The notes below the pieces were generated by a model. It worked only from the letters and a program-made list of their open reading frames with translations. It had not been told where the DNA came from and searched no databases. Shown one piece after another: positions 39,046 to 47,954 of a DNA stretch of 64,000 bases; the stretch's first letter is position 1, and each line of letters begins with the position of its first letter. This DNA comes from Streptococcus salivarius. GTDB lineage: Bacteria; Bacillota; Bacilli; Lactobacillales; Streptococcaceae. The position numbers and the translations under genes were made by a program. The stretch is from the NCBI RefSeq assembly GCF_009738225.1, contig NZ_CP018187.1, forward strand, positions 878,501 to 942,500, given 5' to 3'.

Positions 39046-39246
39046 ATGAAAACCATAACAGTGGTATTGATTTTTCTTTTGGTTTTTACTGTTATTAAAC
39101 TATCAGGTATTGTTGCTATTAGCAAACTGATGAAGCCAAGTGAAGAACAAATTGAAGAAGCGCGTCAGAAACGTCTTCAAGCTGAAAAAGAGGGCAAGGA
39201 CCCTTTTGAAGACTGGGATGAACGCGATGATGATGGTCTTGTCTAA
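39046..39246 (+). CDS. Small membrane protein of unknown function
   Basis: 66 aa. One N-terminal hydrophobic helix (about 4-28, VVLIFLLVFTVIKLSGIVAI) is followed by a highly charged cytoplasmic or surface tail (EEQIEEARQKRLQAEKEGKD, then FEDWDERDDDG). AAGGAAA precedes the ATG. It lies between the hup terminator and a strong bidirectional terminator. I do not recognise the family. Confidence 0.75.
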   Translation: MKTITVVLIFLLVFTVIKLSGIVAISKLMKPSEEQIEEARQKRLQAEKEGKDPFEDWDERDDDGLV

Positions 39247-39269
39247 TAAGAGAATCTTCATCAAATAAC

Positions 39270-39303
39270 AAAAAAAGTTTGGAAGATTTTCCAAACTTTT
39301 TTT
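39270..39303. terminator. Bidirectional terminator between the small protein gene and pyrD
   Basis: AAAAAAGTTTGGAA and TTCCAAACTTTTTT pair perfectly; it serves the plus-strand gene and minus-strand pyrD. Confidence 0.88.
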
Positions 39304-39308
39304 ATAGA

Positions 39309-40244
39309 CTAGTCGATGTAGTGAAGTTTTCCTCGGAAGTCTTCAAGAGTTTCGTAACCTTTTTCTTCCATGATTTCTTTAAGTTCTTTAGTAATACGGT
39401 CAAAAATAGCGACACCTTCTTTTTGAAGGGCAGTACCAACTTGTACCATACTTGCGCCACAAAGGATGTGTTCAAAAGCATCACGACCAGATTTTACACC
39501 ACCAGTACCAATAATTTGGATTTCAGGTTTCAAACGTTGGTAGAAAGCATGAACGTTTGCCAAGGCAGTAGGTTTGATGTAGTCACCCCCAATACCACCA
39601 AAACCATTCTTAGGTTTGATGACAACAGACTCATCTTCAATGTAAAGGCCATTACCAATTGAGTTCACACAGTTAACAAAGACAAGTGGGAATTGGTTGA
39701 AAACGGCAGCAGCTTGGTCAAAGTGGACAATATCAAAGTATGGTGGTAATTTCACACCAAGAGGTTTCGTAAAGTAAGAAAAGACTTCAGTTAGGATCTC
39801 GGTTGTTGTTTCAAAATCGTAAGCGATTTGAGGTTTACCCGGAACGTTAGGACATGAAAGGTTGAGTTCAACCAGTCCTTCATAGTCACTTTCTTGAACT
39901 TTTTTAAGAATGGTGTGTGTTTCCTCAGGTGAAAGACCAACGAGAGAAAGAAAATGATTTTTTGTATTGGGTTGCTTTTGTAATTCAATGACATAGTCAA
40001 GGTAGTATTCGAAACCGTTATTTGGCAATCCCATTGAGTTGATTGACCCAAGAGGTACATTCACATAACGTGGTTCAGGATTACCGGGACGGGCCTCAAG
40101 TGTTCCTGTTTTTGTGACAAATGAACCTGCAGCCGAAGCATCAACCTCTGCCAATTCTTCCTTAGTCATACAATGAACACCAGCGGCATTCATAAGACAG
40201 TTATTAAACGTAAACTGACCAACTTTTGTAGCAGTAGAAACCAT
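39309..40244 (-). CDS. pyrD: Dihydroorotate dehydrogenase, class 1A (fumarate type)
   Basis: Oxidises dihydroorotate to orotate in pyrimidine synthesis, using FMN and, in class 1A, fumarate. 311 aa from ATG 40244, chosen over an upstream start at 40265 because of a perfect [19 protein letters not shown] carries the active-site Cys of class 1 enzymes, and [17 protein letters not shown] is the FMN phosphate site. The soluble dimeric PyrDA type of lactic acid bacteria is likely. It stands alone, divergent from gpmA; the 255 bases between them hold the two promoters and nothing else that I can name. Confidence 0.93.
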   Translation of the reverse strand: MVSTATKVGQFTFNNCLMNAAGVHCMTKEELAEVDASAAGSFVTKTGTLEARPGNPEPRYVNVPLGSINSMGLPNNGFEYYLDYVIELQKQPNTKNHFLSLVGLSPEETHTILKKVQESDYEGLVELNLSCPNVPGKPQIAYDFETTTEILTEVFSYFTKPLGVKLPPYFDIVHFDQAAAVFNQFPLVFVNCVNSIGNGLYIEDESVVIKPKNGFGGIGGDYIKPTALANVHAFYQRLKPEIQIIGTGGVKSGRDAFEHILCGASMVQVGTALQKEGVAIFDRITKELKEIMEEKGYETLEDFRGKLHYID

Positions 40245-40499
40245 AAGATCCTCCTTAAAGATCACAAAGTAAAATGTTACTATTTCATCTCATTTTAGCA
40301 TGAAAAGGGGCCTAAAACAAGGAAATATTGGACGGGCTAAAGCCTCTAAAACGAAATTCTGATATCGTCTCTTTTTGCCAAAACAAGAAGCAATAGAATT
40401 TTACAGAATTTTTTGGATTTTGCTAGCTTTTTCAAGGTTTTTTGGGTAGAATAGATACAGTAAATGGGTTTAACCCAAAATAAAAAGGAGACATAACTA

Positions 40500-41192
40500 A
40501 TGGTAAAATTGGTTTTCGCTCGCCACGGTGAGTCTGAATGGAACAAAGCTAACCTTTTCACAGGTTGGGCTGACGTAGATCTTTCTGAAAAAGGTACTCA
40601 ACAAGCTATCGACGCTGGTAAATTGATTAAAGAAGCTGGTATCGAATTTGACCAAGCATACACTTCAGTATTGAAACGTGCGATCAAAACAACTAACTTG
40701 GCTCTTGAAGCTTCTGACCAATTGTGGGTTCCAGTTGAAAAATCATGGCGCTTGAACGAACGTCACTACGGTGGTTTGACTGGTAAAAACAAAGCAGAAG
40801 CTGCTGAGCAATTTGGTGATGAGCAAGTTCACATCTGGCGTCGTTCATATGATGTATTGCCTCCAGCAATGGATCGTGATGATGAGCACTCAGCACACAC
40901 TGACCGTCGTTACGCTTCACTTGATGACTCAGTAATTCCAGATGCTGAAAACTTGAAAGTTACTTTGGAACGTGCCCTTCCATTCTGGGAAGATAAAATC
41001 GCTCCAGCTCTTAAAGATGGTAAAAACGTATTCGTAGGTGCACACGGTAACTCAATCCGTGCCCTTGTAAAACACATCAAACAATTGTCAGATGACGAAA
41101 TCATGGATGTTGAAATTCCAAACTTCCCACCATTGGTATTCGAATTTGACGAAAAATTGAACGTTGTTTCTGAATACTACCTCGGAAAATAA
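40500..41192 (+). CDS. gpmA: 2,3-bisphosphoglycerate-dependent phosphoglycerate mutase
   Basis: Glycolytic interconversion of 3- and 2-phosphoglycerate. 230 aa. [12 protein letters not shown] carries the phosphorylated His, and [13 protein letters not shown] the second catalytic His. AAAAGGAG precedes ATG 40500, after a small GGGTTTAACCC palindrome. Highly expressed codon pattern. The last 324 bases (40869-41192) are repeated at 42193-42516 with 8 differences. Confidence 0.97.
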   Translation: MVKLVFARHGESEWNKANLFTGWADVDLSEKGTQQAIDAGKLIKEAGIEFDQAYTSVLKRAIKTTNLALEASDQLWVPVEKSWRLNERHYGGLTGKNKAEAAEQFGDEQVHIWRRSYDVLPPAMDRDDEHSAHTDRRYASLDDSVIPDAENLKVTLERALPFWEDKIAPALKDGKNVFVGAHGNSIRALVKHIKQLSDDEIMDVEIPNFPPLVFEFDEKLNVVSEYYLGK

Positions 41193-41203
41193 TTATAAAA
41201 GAT

Positions 41204-41232
41204 AAAAGGCGGGATTTATTCCGCCTTTTTTT
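41204..41232 (+). terminator. gpmA terminator
   Basis: AAAAGGCGG/CCGCCTTTT hairpin with loop GATTTATT and a T-run. Confidence 0.88.
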
Positions 41233-41288
41233 GAGAAGTGACTCTCGGTTCGTCTCACTTTGTAAGGTGAGATGAACCAAGGAGATAA

Positions 41289-41618
41289 TTAGTCTAGAGT
41301 TTCGATATACTCCAGTCCCCAACTTTCAATGGCATCTAGGACACCTTGAAATTTTCTACCCATTTCAGTTAGACTGTATTCGACCCGTGGGGGAACTTCA
41401 GCATAGACTTTACGCTCCACGATTTTATCCTTCTCGAGCTGTCTGAGGTGTCGTGTTAGAATGGTTTGGGTAATGCCAGGAATTAGACGTTGTAGTTCAT
41501 TAAAACGCTTAGTCCCCGTACTGAGTTGATAGATGATGACTAGAGCCCATTTGCCTGTTAGTACACGCTGCGTCGTGGCAAAAGGACAAATTCCGTATTC
41601 ACTGACTTTGGTTACCAT
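41289..41618 (-). CDS. HxlR-family transcriptional regulator
   Basis: 109 aa winged-helix regulator. The family N-terminus YGICPFATTQRVLTGKW includes a single conserved Cys11, the position used for thiol or aldehyde sensing in YodB/HypR-type members. IPGITQTILTRHLRQLEKD is the recognition helix and VEYSLTEMGRKF the wing. TTGGAGGA precedes the ATG on the minus strand. It is divergent from the SnoaL gene over a shared 145-base promoter region with a palindrome, so it is the likely regulator of both. Confidence 0.92.
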   Translation of the reverse strand: MVTKVSEYGICPFATTQRVLTGKWALVIIYQLSTGTKRFNELQRLIPGITQTILTRHLRQLEKDKIVERKVYAEVPPRVEYSLTEMGRKFQGVLDAIESWGLEYIETLD

Positions 41619-41652
41619 AATTCCTCCAAATTTTTTAAAATTATTCTCTTAT

Positions 41653-41690
41653 TTGACAATAATAGTATCGTATTTGATACTAGATAACAA
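41653..41690. promoter_or_regulatory. Divergent promoters with HxlR-type operator
   Basis: The palindrome TAGTATC-N6-GATACTA (41663-41682) has perfect 7-bp arms. On the plus strand TTGACA (41653) and GATACT (41676) flank it at 17-base spacing. On the minus strand TTGTTA (complement of 41685-41690) and TACTAT (complement of 41662-41667) are also 17 apart. The palindrome therefore covers the core of both promoters, as expected of an autoregulating repressor site. Confidence 0.6.
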
Positions 41691-41763
41691 TAAAGTGCCT
41701 ACTTGTCTTTTTGTTAGTAAGTGATAATATTATATCATAAATAAAAGAAACGAGGAGTAACTC

Positions 41764-42153
41764 ATGTCAGTAAATTTAGAAATTTTCAATGCATATAACA
41801 ATGGTCTTATAACAGGTGATTTTCCAGCTGTTTTTGAGACTATGGCAGATGATATTATCTGGCACCAGCCAGGTCAGCATAGTAATTCCGGTACAGTTGT
41901 TGGAAAAGAAGCACTTGGAGCACACTTGGCTCAATTTTCAGAAAAAACAAACGGTACCTTCAAAGTATTGACTAACTGGGTGTCTGAAAATATTGACCTT
42001 GTAGCAGCCAATGTGACCTTTGTTGGAACTCGCCCAGACGGCGAGGAACTCAACATGAATGGTATTGATCTTTTTCGCATGGATGATGGAAAGATCAAGG
42101 AAGTTTGGCTCTTTTCATCAGATCAAGCAGTAGAAGATGCTTTCTGGGGTTAG
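41764..42153 (+). CDS. SnoaL-like / NTF2-fold protein
   Basis: 129 aa. Short cone-shaped NTF2-like fold: YNNGLITGDFPAVFETMADD, then IIWHQPGQHSNSG, GKEALGAHLAQF, NMNGIDLFRMDDGKIKEVWLF and a C-terminal Trp. Proteins of this type often accompany stress regulators, but the substrate is unknown. ACGAGGAG precedes ATG 41764. It is expected to be de-repressed with the divergent HxlR regulator. Confidence 0.88.
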   Translation: MSVNLEIFNAYNNGLITGDFPAVFETMADDIIWHQPGQHSNSGTVVGKEALGAHLAQFSEKTNGTFKVLTNWVSENIDLVAANVTFVGTRPDGEELNMNGIDLFRMDDGKIKEVWLFSSDQAVEDAFWG

Positions 42154-42192
42154 GCAGTAAATTAATCTATAATCTGAAATGAAATTTGATTT

Positions 42193-42516
42193 ATGGATCG
42201 TGATGATGAGCACTCAGCACACACTGACCGTCGTTACGCTTCACTTGATGACTCAGTAATTCCAGATGCTGAAAACTTGAAAGTTAGTTTGGAACGTGCC
42301 CTTCCATTCTGGGAGGATAAAATCGCTCCAGCTCTTAAAGATGGTAAAAACGTATTCGTAGGTGCACACGGTAACTCAATCCGTGCCCTTGTAAAACACA
42401 TCAAAGGCTTGTCAGATGACGAAATCATGGATGTTGAAATTCCAAACTTCCCACCATTGGTATTCGAATTTGACGAAAAATTGAACGTTGTTAGCGAATA
42501 CTACCTCGGAAAATAA
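42193..42516 (+). pseudogene. Duplicate 3' fragment of gpmA
   Basis: The last 107 codons of gpmA, beginning at an internal Met ([20 protein letters not shown]), with no ribosome site upstream and without the N-terminal catalytic RHGES. It differs from 40869-41192 at 8 of 324 bases. Two changes alter the protein (Thr to Ser, Gln to Gly), and one Ser codon is TCT in one copy and AGC in the other, a three-base change unlikely to arise by drift after a recent copy. It probably came in as an allele from another strain. Confidence 0.9.
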
Positions 42517-42545
42517 GCTGAGATAAGTAGTTATCATTAACAAAT

Positions 42546-42573
42546 AAAAAATTGACTTCGGTCAGCTTTTTTC
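42546..42573 (+). terminator. Terminator after the gpmA fragment
   Basis: AAAAATTGAC-TTCG-GTCAGCTTTTTT, a short imperfect stem with UUCG loop and T-run. Confidence 0.6.
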
Positions 42574-42634
42574 TTTTCTTGAAAAAGAAATGTAAAAAGT
42601 GGTCAGAAAAGTCAGTCAATTCAGTAATTTTTCC

Positions 42635-42663
42635 TTGACTTTCAAGTTGGAAAGATGTATCAT
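42635..42663 (+). promoter_or_regulatory. leu operon promoter
   Basis: TTGACT (42635-42640), 17 bases, TATCAT (42658-42663) preceded by TG; it lies 35 bases before the leader peptide. Confidence 0.7.
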
Positions 42664-42697
42664 ATTAACCAAGATACATCGAAAGGAAATGAGTCAA

Positions 42698-42745
42698 ATG
42701 ACATTCGCAACTACAACTGTTTTGCTATTGCGTAATGAGGGCTAG
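42698..42745 (+). CDS. leu operon leader peptide
   Basis: A 15-codon reading frame, MTFATTTVLLLRNEG, with AAGGA 10 bases upstream, lies between the promoter and an attenuator. The adjacent Val-Leu-Leu-Leu codons (GTT TTG CTA TTG) would stall ribosomes when charged leucyl-tRNA is scarce, including the rare CTA codon. Confidence 0.75.
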   Translation: MTFATTTVLLLRNEG

Positions 42746-42826
42746 TGCAAAAGCATTAGTCCTGTTTGGCTTACCAAGCGGGAGGTAAAAACATCTCGCT
42801 TGGGTTTCCGAGTGAGATGTTTTTTT
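42739..42826 (+). promoter_or_regulatory. Transcription attenuator of the leu operon
   Basis: Three alternative stems. A: GGGCTAGTGC/GCATTAGTCC (42739-42762), overlapping the leader stop. B (antiterminator): CCAAGCGGGA (42774-42783) with TCTCGCTTGG (42794-42803). C (terminator): 42787-42826, AACATCTCGCTTGG with CCGAGTGAGATGTT and seven T. B and C compete for the same bases. The logic is classical leucine attenuation; which stem blocks which is inferred. Confidence 0.75.
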
Positions 42827-42863
42827 ACTACTATCGTTTTTACTTTTAGAAAGAGGATTGTCT

Positions 42864-44420
42864 ATGCGTAAAGTTGAATTTTTTGATACAAGTCTTCGTG
42901 ATGGGGAACAAACACCAGGTGTTAACTTTTCAATCAAAGAAAAAGTTGCCATTGCTAAGCAACTTGAAAAATGGGGAATTTCTGTAATCGAAGCAGGTTT
43001 TCCTGCAGCTAGCCCAGATTCATTTGAGGCAGTAAAACAAATTGCAGAAGCTATGACAACAACTTCTGTTACCGGCTTGGCACGCTCAGTAAAATCTGAC
43101 ATTGATGCTTGTTATGAGGCTTTGAAAGATGCCAAGTATCCACAAATTCATGTCTTTATCGCAACAAGTCCGATTCACCGTGAGTTTAAATTGAAGAAAT
43201 CAAAAGAAGAAATTCTTGAAGCTGTAAAAGAGCATGTGACTTATGCGCGAGAACGTTTCGATGTTGTTGAGTTTTCACCAGAGGATGCTACTCGTACTGA
43301 GCTTGATTTCTTGACTGAAGTTGTTCAAACAGCGGTTGATGCTGGTGCATCATATATTAATATTCCAGATACAGTAGGATTTACGACTCCAGAAGAGTTT
43401 GCACGTATTTTTGATCATTTGACTGAAAATATTAAATCAGACCATAAAGTTGTTTTTGGTGTTCACTGTCACGATGACCTCGGTATGGCAACTGCAAATA
43501 CTTTGACAGCAATTAAACACGGTGCTGGACGTGTACAGGGAACTGTTAATGGTATCGGTGAACGTGCGGGTAATGTTGCTCTTGAAGAAGTAGCTGTTGC
43601 TTTGAAAATTCGTGAAGACTTTTTCCAAGCAACAAGTGATATTGTTCTTAATGAAACAATGAATACTTCAGAGCTTGTTTCTCGCTTCTCTGGAATTCCT
43701 GTTCCTAAAAATAAAGCTGTTGTTGGTGGAAATGCCTTCTCTCATGAATCAGGTATCCACCAAGATGGCGTTCTTAAGAACCCACAAACTTATGAAATTT
43801 TCACACCAGAATTGGTAGGTGTGAAGAGTAACAGTCTTCCTCTTGGTAAATTGTCAGGACGTCATGCCTTTGTTGAAAAATTGAAAGAACTTGAGCTTGA
43901 CTTTGTGGAAGAAGATATCAAACCACTCTTTGCCAAATTTAAAGTCTTGGCTGGGAAAAAACATGATATTACTGACGCAGATATTCGTGCACTTGTTGCT
44001 GGTACAAGTGTAGATAATCCAGAAGGTTTCCACTTCGAAGATCTTCGTTTGACTACTAATGCTGATGAAACAATCACTGCTACAGTAAGCTTGGCTAATG
44101 AAGATGGTGAATCTGTTGAATTTTTGGCAAATGGCCAAGGGTCAGTTGAAGCTATCTTCAATGCTATTGACAAATTCTTCAACCAAACAGTTCGCTTGAC
44201 TTCTTATAATATTGACGCAGTAACTGATGGTATTGATGCGCAAGCGCGTGTACTTGTAACTGTAGAAAATGTAGATACAGATACTATTTTCAATGCATCT
44301 GGTTTAGACTTTGACGTCTTGAAAGCATCAGCAATTGCCTATATCAATGCTAATACATTGGTTCAAAAAGAAAATGCTGGTGAGATGGCACGTAAGGTTT
44401 CTTATCGTGACCTTCCATAA
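42864..44420 (+). CDS. leuA: 2-isopropylmalate synthase
   Basis: First step of leucine synthesis: acetyl-CoA plus 2-ketoisovalerate to 2-isopropylmalate. 518 aa from ATG 42864 (AAAGAGGA upstream). The TIM-barrel metal site includes DTSLRDGEQTPGV and GVHCHDDLGMATAN; the GIGERAGN loop follows. A C-terminal LeuA regulatory domain (about 390-510) for leucine feedback is complete. First structural gene behind the attenuator. Confidence 0.96.
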   Translation: MRKVEFFDTSLRDGEQTPGVNFSIKEKVAIAKQLEKWGISVIEAGFPAASPDSFEAVKQIAEAMTTTSVTGLARSVKSDIDACYEALKDAKYPQIHVFIATSPIHREFKLKKSKEEILEAVKEHVTYARERFDVVEFSPEDATRTELDFLTEVVQTAVDAGASYINIPDTVGFTTPEEFARIFDHLTENIKSDHKVVFGVHCHDDLGMATANTLTAIKHGAGRVQGTVNGIGERAGNVALEEVAVALKIREDFFQATSDIVLNETMNTSELVSRFSGIPVPKNKAVVGGNAFSHESGIHQDGVLKNPQTYEIFTPELVGVKSNSLPLGKLSGRHAFVEKLKELELDFVEEDIKPLFAKFKVLAGKKHDITDADIRALVAGTSVDNPEGFHFEDLRLTTNADETITATVSLANEDGESVEFLANGQGSVEAIFNAIDKFFNQTVRLTSYNIDAVTDGIDAQARVLVTVENVDTDTIFNASGLDFDVLKASAIAYINANTLVQKENAGEMARKVSYRDLP

Positions 44421-44438
44421 GCCGAAGAGGAGTTAAAC

Positions 44439-45476
44439 ATGACAAAGAAAATTGTAACACTTTCAGGTGATGGAATTGGACCTGAGATTATGGCAGCAGG
44501 TCTTGAAGTTCTTGAAAAAGTAGCTTCAAAAATTGGATTTGATTACGACATCGATGCTAAACCATTTGGTGGTGCTGGCATTGATGCCGAGGGTCATCCA
44601 CTTCCTAAGTCAACTTTGGATGCTGCTAAATCAGCAGATGCTATCCTCTTGGCTGCAATTGGTGGACCTAAATATGACAATGCGCCAGTTCGTCCTGAAC
44701 AAGGACTTTTGGCCATTCGTAAGGAGTTGAATCTCTTTGCTAATATCCGTCCTGTCCGCATCTTTGATGCTTTGAAACACTTGTCACCTCTTAAACCTGA
44801 GCGTATTGAGGGCGTAGACTTCGTCGTTGTTCGTGAGCTCACAGGTGGTATTTACTTTGGTGAGCACATTTTGGAAGAAGATAAAGCTCGCGATATCAAT
44901 GATTATTCAGCAGATGAGATTCGTCGTATCATGCGTCGTGCCTTCAAGATTGCTCAAGGTCGTGGCAAAAAGGTCACTAGCATTGATAAACAAAATGTTT
45001 TGGCAACTTCTAAATTGTGGCGTAAGGTTGCTGATGAAGTTTCTTTGGAGTTTCCAGATGTAACCCTTGAACATCAGCTCGTTGATAGTGCCGCAATGAT
45101 TATGATTACCAACCCAGCTCGTTTTGATGTGGTTGTGACAGAAAACCTTTTTGGTGATATCTTGTCTGATGAATCAAGTGTCCTTCCAGGAACTTTAGGT
45201 GTTATGCCATCTGCCAGTCATTCTGAAAATGGTCCAAGTCTTTATGAACCTATTCATGGTTCAGCACCAGATATCGCTGGTCAAGGTATTGCCAATCCAA
45301 TTTCAATGATTTTGTCAGTAGCTATGATGTTACGTGAAAGTTTCAATGAAACTGAAGGGGCAGAATTGATTGAAAATGCTGTTGATAAGACCTTGAATCA
45401 AGGCATCTTGACACGTGATTTGGGTGGTCAGGCTTCGACTGCTGAAATGACAGCAGCTATTATTGGCAATCTCTAA
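44439..45476 (+). CDS. leuB: 3-isopropylmalate dehydrogenase
   Basis: NAD-dependent oxidative decarboxylation to 2-ketoisocaproate, third step of the pathway. 345 aa. LSGDGIGPEIMAAG at the N-terminus, the substrate loop FANIRPVRIF, the catalytic VVRELTGGIYFGEH (Tyr) and NLFGDILSDE, and the NAD site EPIHGSAPDIAGQGIANP. It follows leuA by 18 bases with GAGGAG upstream. Confidence 0.96.
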   Translation: MTKKIVTLSGDGIGPEIMAAGLEVLEKVASKIGFDYDIDAKPFGGAGIDAEGHPLPKSTLDAAKSADAILLAAIGGPKYDNAPVRPEQGLLAIRKELNLFANIRPVRIFDALKHLSPLKPERIEGVDFVVVRELTGGIYFGEHILEEDKARDINDYSADEIRRIMRRAFKIAQGRGKKVTSIDKQNVLATSKLWRKVADEVSLEFPDVTLEHQLVDSAAMIMITNPARFDVVVTENLFGDILSDESSVLPGTLGVMPSASHSENGPSLYEPIHGSAPDIAGQGIANPISMILSVAMMLRESFNETEGAELIENAVDKTLNQGILTRDLGGQASTAEMTAAIIGNL

Positions 45477-45480
45477 ACTC

Positions 45481-45762
45481 ATGACACTAAAACTAGTGTT
45501 ACTAAGTGTTTTGTTGGTATGGAATATTGTCGTCTTATTGGTTTATGGCCTTGATAAACATAAGGCTATCCGACATAAGAGACGGATTTCTGAGAAGGCA
45601 TTATTATTACAGACACTGATCTTTGGTGGTATTGGTGCCTTTCTAGGTGGGAGACTTTTTAGACATAAAATTAACAAATGGTACTTTAAGCTTTGCTGGC
45701 TTATAGGAATTGTTATAGATGTCTTTCTTTTATACCTTATTCTAACAAGACTTTCGGATTAG
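45481..45762 (+). CDS. DUF1294-family membrane protein inside the leu operon
   Basis: 93 aa from ATG 45481, four bases after leuB. Three hydrophobic helices (about 2-22, 42-60, 70-90) with the conserved DUF1294 features YGLDKHKAIRHKRRISE and GGIGAFLGGRLFRHK. The function is unknown. Its close spacing with leuB and 30 bases to leuC place it in the leucine transcript. An upstream in-frame TTG lies inside leuB and is rejected. Confidence 0.88.
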   Translation: MTLKLVLLSVLLVWNIVVLLVYGLDKHKAIRHKRRISEKALLLQTLIFGGIGAFLGGRLFRHKINKWYFKLCWLIGIVIDVFLLYLILTRLSD

Positions 45763-45792
45763 CTAATCCTTAGATTATAATTGGAGTATTTT

Positions 45793-47184
45793 ATGAGCGG
45801 AAAATCAATTTTTGATAAACTTTGGGAACGCCACGTCGTTACTGGAAATGAGGGCGAACCACAATTGATGTATGTGGATCAGCATTATATTCACGAGGTT
45901 ACAAGTCCACAGGCCTTTCAAGGACTTCGTGATGCTGGACGTAAAGTTCGTCGCCCAGATTTAACTTTTGGTACGACAGACCACAACGTTCCTACGGTTG
46001 ATATTTTTAACATTCGTGACCTTATTTCTAAAAACCAAATTGATACTTTGGCGAAAAACGTTGAGGAATTTGGTATTGATGCGGCTACCCACGGTACTGC
46101 TCGTCAGGGGATTGTCCACATGGTTGGTCCTGAAACAGGTCGTAGTCAACCAGGAAAATTTGTCGTTTGTGGTGATAGTCATACGGCTACTCATGGTGCC
46201 TTTGGTGCTATTGCCTTTGGTATTGGTACATCTGAGGTAGAACATGTCTTTGCGACACAATGTTTGTGGCAAGTGAAACCGAAGAAAATGAAGGTTGAAT
46301 TTGTTGGTAAACCACAGCCAGGTGTTTATTCAAAAGACTTTATTCTTGCACTCATTGCACGCTATGGCGTTGATGCTGGTGTAGGATACGCAGTTGAATA
46401 TTGTGGTGAAGCTATCGATGCTCTTTCAATGGATGAACGCATGACCATCTGTAACATGTCTATTGAATTTGGTGCTAAGATGGGTCTTATGAATCCAGAC
46501 CAAAAAACTTATGATTATGTTGAGGGGCGTCCATGCGCACCTAAGGGTGAGAAATTCGAAGAAGCAGTAGCCGACTGGAAAACTTTGGTTTCAGATCCAG
46601 ATGCTGAATATGATAAAGTGATTACTATTGATGTTTCAGAATTGGCACCTATGGTTACATGGGGAACTAACCCTGAAATGGGTGTTGAGTTTGATCAACC
46701 ATTCCCAGAAATCAAGGACTTTAATGATGAACGTGCCTACGAGTATATGGACGTTAAGCCTGGTGAATATGCTAAAGATATTGATCTTGGCTATGTCTTC
46801 ATTGGTTCTTGTACTAACGCACGTCTTAGCGACCTTGAGTTAGCTGCTAAATTCGTTAAAGGAAAACATATCTCACCGACATTGACAGCTATTGTTGTTC
46901 CAGGTTCGCGTCCAGTTAAGAAAGAAGCTGAACGTCTTGGTTTGGATAAAATTTTCATGGATGCAGGATTTGAATGGCGCGATCCAGGTTGTTCAATGTG
47001 TCTTGGTATGAACCCAGACCATGTTCCAGAAGGTGTGCATTGTGCATCTACAAGTAACCGTAACTTCGAGGGACGTCAAGGATATGGTGCTCGTACTCAC
47101 CTTTGTAGCCCAGCAATGGCAGCAGCTGCAGCAATCGCTGGTAAATTTGTAGATGTGCGCGATATGCCAGAAGTTCAAGCATAA
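45793..47184 (+). CDS. leuC: 3-isopropylmalate dehydratase large subunit
   Basis: Aconitase-family isomerase subunit holding the [4Fe-4S] cluster. 463 aa from ATG 45793, with TTGGAG at 45781. Cluster cysteines are in [12 protein letters not shown] and [28 protein letters not shown] is the conserved active-site block. It works with LeuD, encoded 11 bases downstream. Confidence 0.96.
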   Translation: MSGKSIFDKLWERHVVTGNEGEPQLMYVDQHYIHEVTSPQAFQGLRDAGRKVRRPDLTFGTTDHNVPTVDIFNIRDLISKNQIDTLAKNVEEFGIDAATHGTARQGIVHMVGPETGRSQPGKFVVCGDSHTATHGAFGAIAFGIGTSEVEHVFATQCLWQVKPKKMKVEFVGKPQPGVYSKDFILALIARYGVDAGVGYAVEYCGEAIDALSMDERMTICNMSIEFGAKMGLMNPDQKTYDYVEGRPCAPKGEKFEEAVADWKTLVSDPDAEYDKVITIDVSELAPMVTWGTNPEMGVEFDQPFPEIKDFNDERAYEYMDVKPGEYAKDIDLGYVFIGSCTNARLSDLELAAKFVKGKHISPTLTAIVVPGSRPVKKEAERLGLDKIFMDAGFEWRDPGCSMCLGMNPDHVPEGVHCASTSNRNFEGRQGYGARTHLCSPAMAAAAAIAGKFVDVRDMPEVQA

Positions 47185-47195
47185 GGGAGAAGATA

Positions 47196-47786
47196 ATGGA
47201 AAAATTTACCGTCTATACAGGGAAATCAGTACCTTTGATGAATGATAACATCGATACGGACCAACTCATTCCCAAACAATTCTTGAAAGCTGTTGATAAA
47301 AAAGGTTTCGGTAAGAATTTGATGTTTGAATGGCGTTACCTTAATGATGATTACGATGAAAATCCTGATTTCGTCTTCAATAAACCTGAGTATCGCGATG
47401 CGACCATTTTGGTTACTGGTGATAACTTTGGTTCGGGGTCATCTCGTGAACACGCTGCATGGGCATTGGAAGATTACGGTTTCCGTTGTGTTATTGCTGG
47501 ATCATTTTCAGATATTCACTATAACAATGAATTGAAGAATGGTATGTTACCAATCGTTCAACCCTTGGAAGTACGTCAAAAATTGGCTGCTCTTCCTGCA
47601 GGTGAGGAAATTACGATTGACCTTCCAAACCAAGTGATTAAATCTTCAGCAGGAGAGTTTCCATTTGATATCGATCATGAGTGGAAACGTAAATTGGTTG
47701 AAGGGCTTGACGATATTGGAATCACTCTTCAATATGAAGATTTGATTGCTGCCTATGAAAAACAACGCCCATCATATTGGCAATAA
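47196..47786 (+). CDS. leuD: 3-isopropylmalate dehydratase small subunit
   Basis: 196 aa swivel-domain subunit. [14 protein letters not shown] near the N-terminus and [17 protein letters not shown] (substrate Ser/Arg residues) are diagnostic. Last gene of the operon, followed by a terminator. Confidence 0.96.
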   Translation: MEKFTVYTGKSVPLMNDNIDTDQLIPKQFLKAVDKKGFGKNLMFEWRYLNDDYDENPDFVFNKPEYRDATILVTGDNFGSGSSREHAAWALEDYGFRCVIAGSFSDIHYNNELKNGMLPIVQPLEVRQKLAALPAGEEITIDLPNQVIKSSAGEFPFDIDHEWKRKLVEGLDDIGITLQYEDLIAAYEKQRPSYWQ

Positions 47787-47824
47787 GAAACAATGATGTG
47801 TATGTAAAATAATAATGAGGACTT

Positions 47825-47878
47825 AAAAGAATGGGATAAGGACAATGTTTAAGGTGTTGTTCTATCTCATTCTTTTTG
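47825..47878 (+). terminator. leu operon terminator
   Basis: A long imperfect stem (AAAAGAATGGGATA... with ...TATCTCATTCTTTT) ending in five T, 38 bases after leuD. Confidence 0.8.
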
Positions 47879-47932
47879 TTTGCAACAGTTAACATGGTAG
47901 AGGCGTTTTTACAAGGAGCGTATGCTATAATA

Positions 47933-47941
47933 GAAAGATAG
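47933..47941 (+). promoter_or_regulatory. dnaE extended -10 promoter
   Basis: TGCTATAAT lies 13 bases before dnaE, so the transcript leader is very short and carries only the AAAGGAGG site. Confidence 0.6.
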
Positions 47942-47954
47942 AAAGGAGGCCTTC

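Noticed and set aside
42193..42516. A second functional phosphoglycerate mutase gene
   Set aside because: It is only the 3' third of gpmA, lacks the RHGES catalytic segment and has no ribosome site.
42615..42640. CodY box near the leu promoter
   Set aside because: The AT-rich sequence AATTCAGTAATTT resembles the consensus only loosely.
42760..42830. T-box riboswitch upstream of leuA
   Set aside because: No T-box consensus (AGGGTGG-type) or specifier stem is present; a leader peptide explains the region better.
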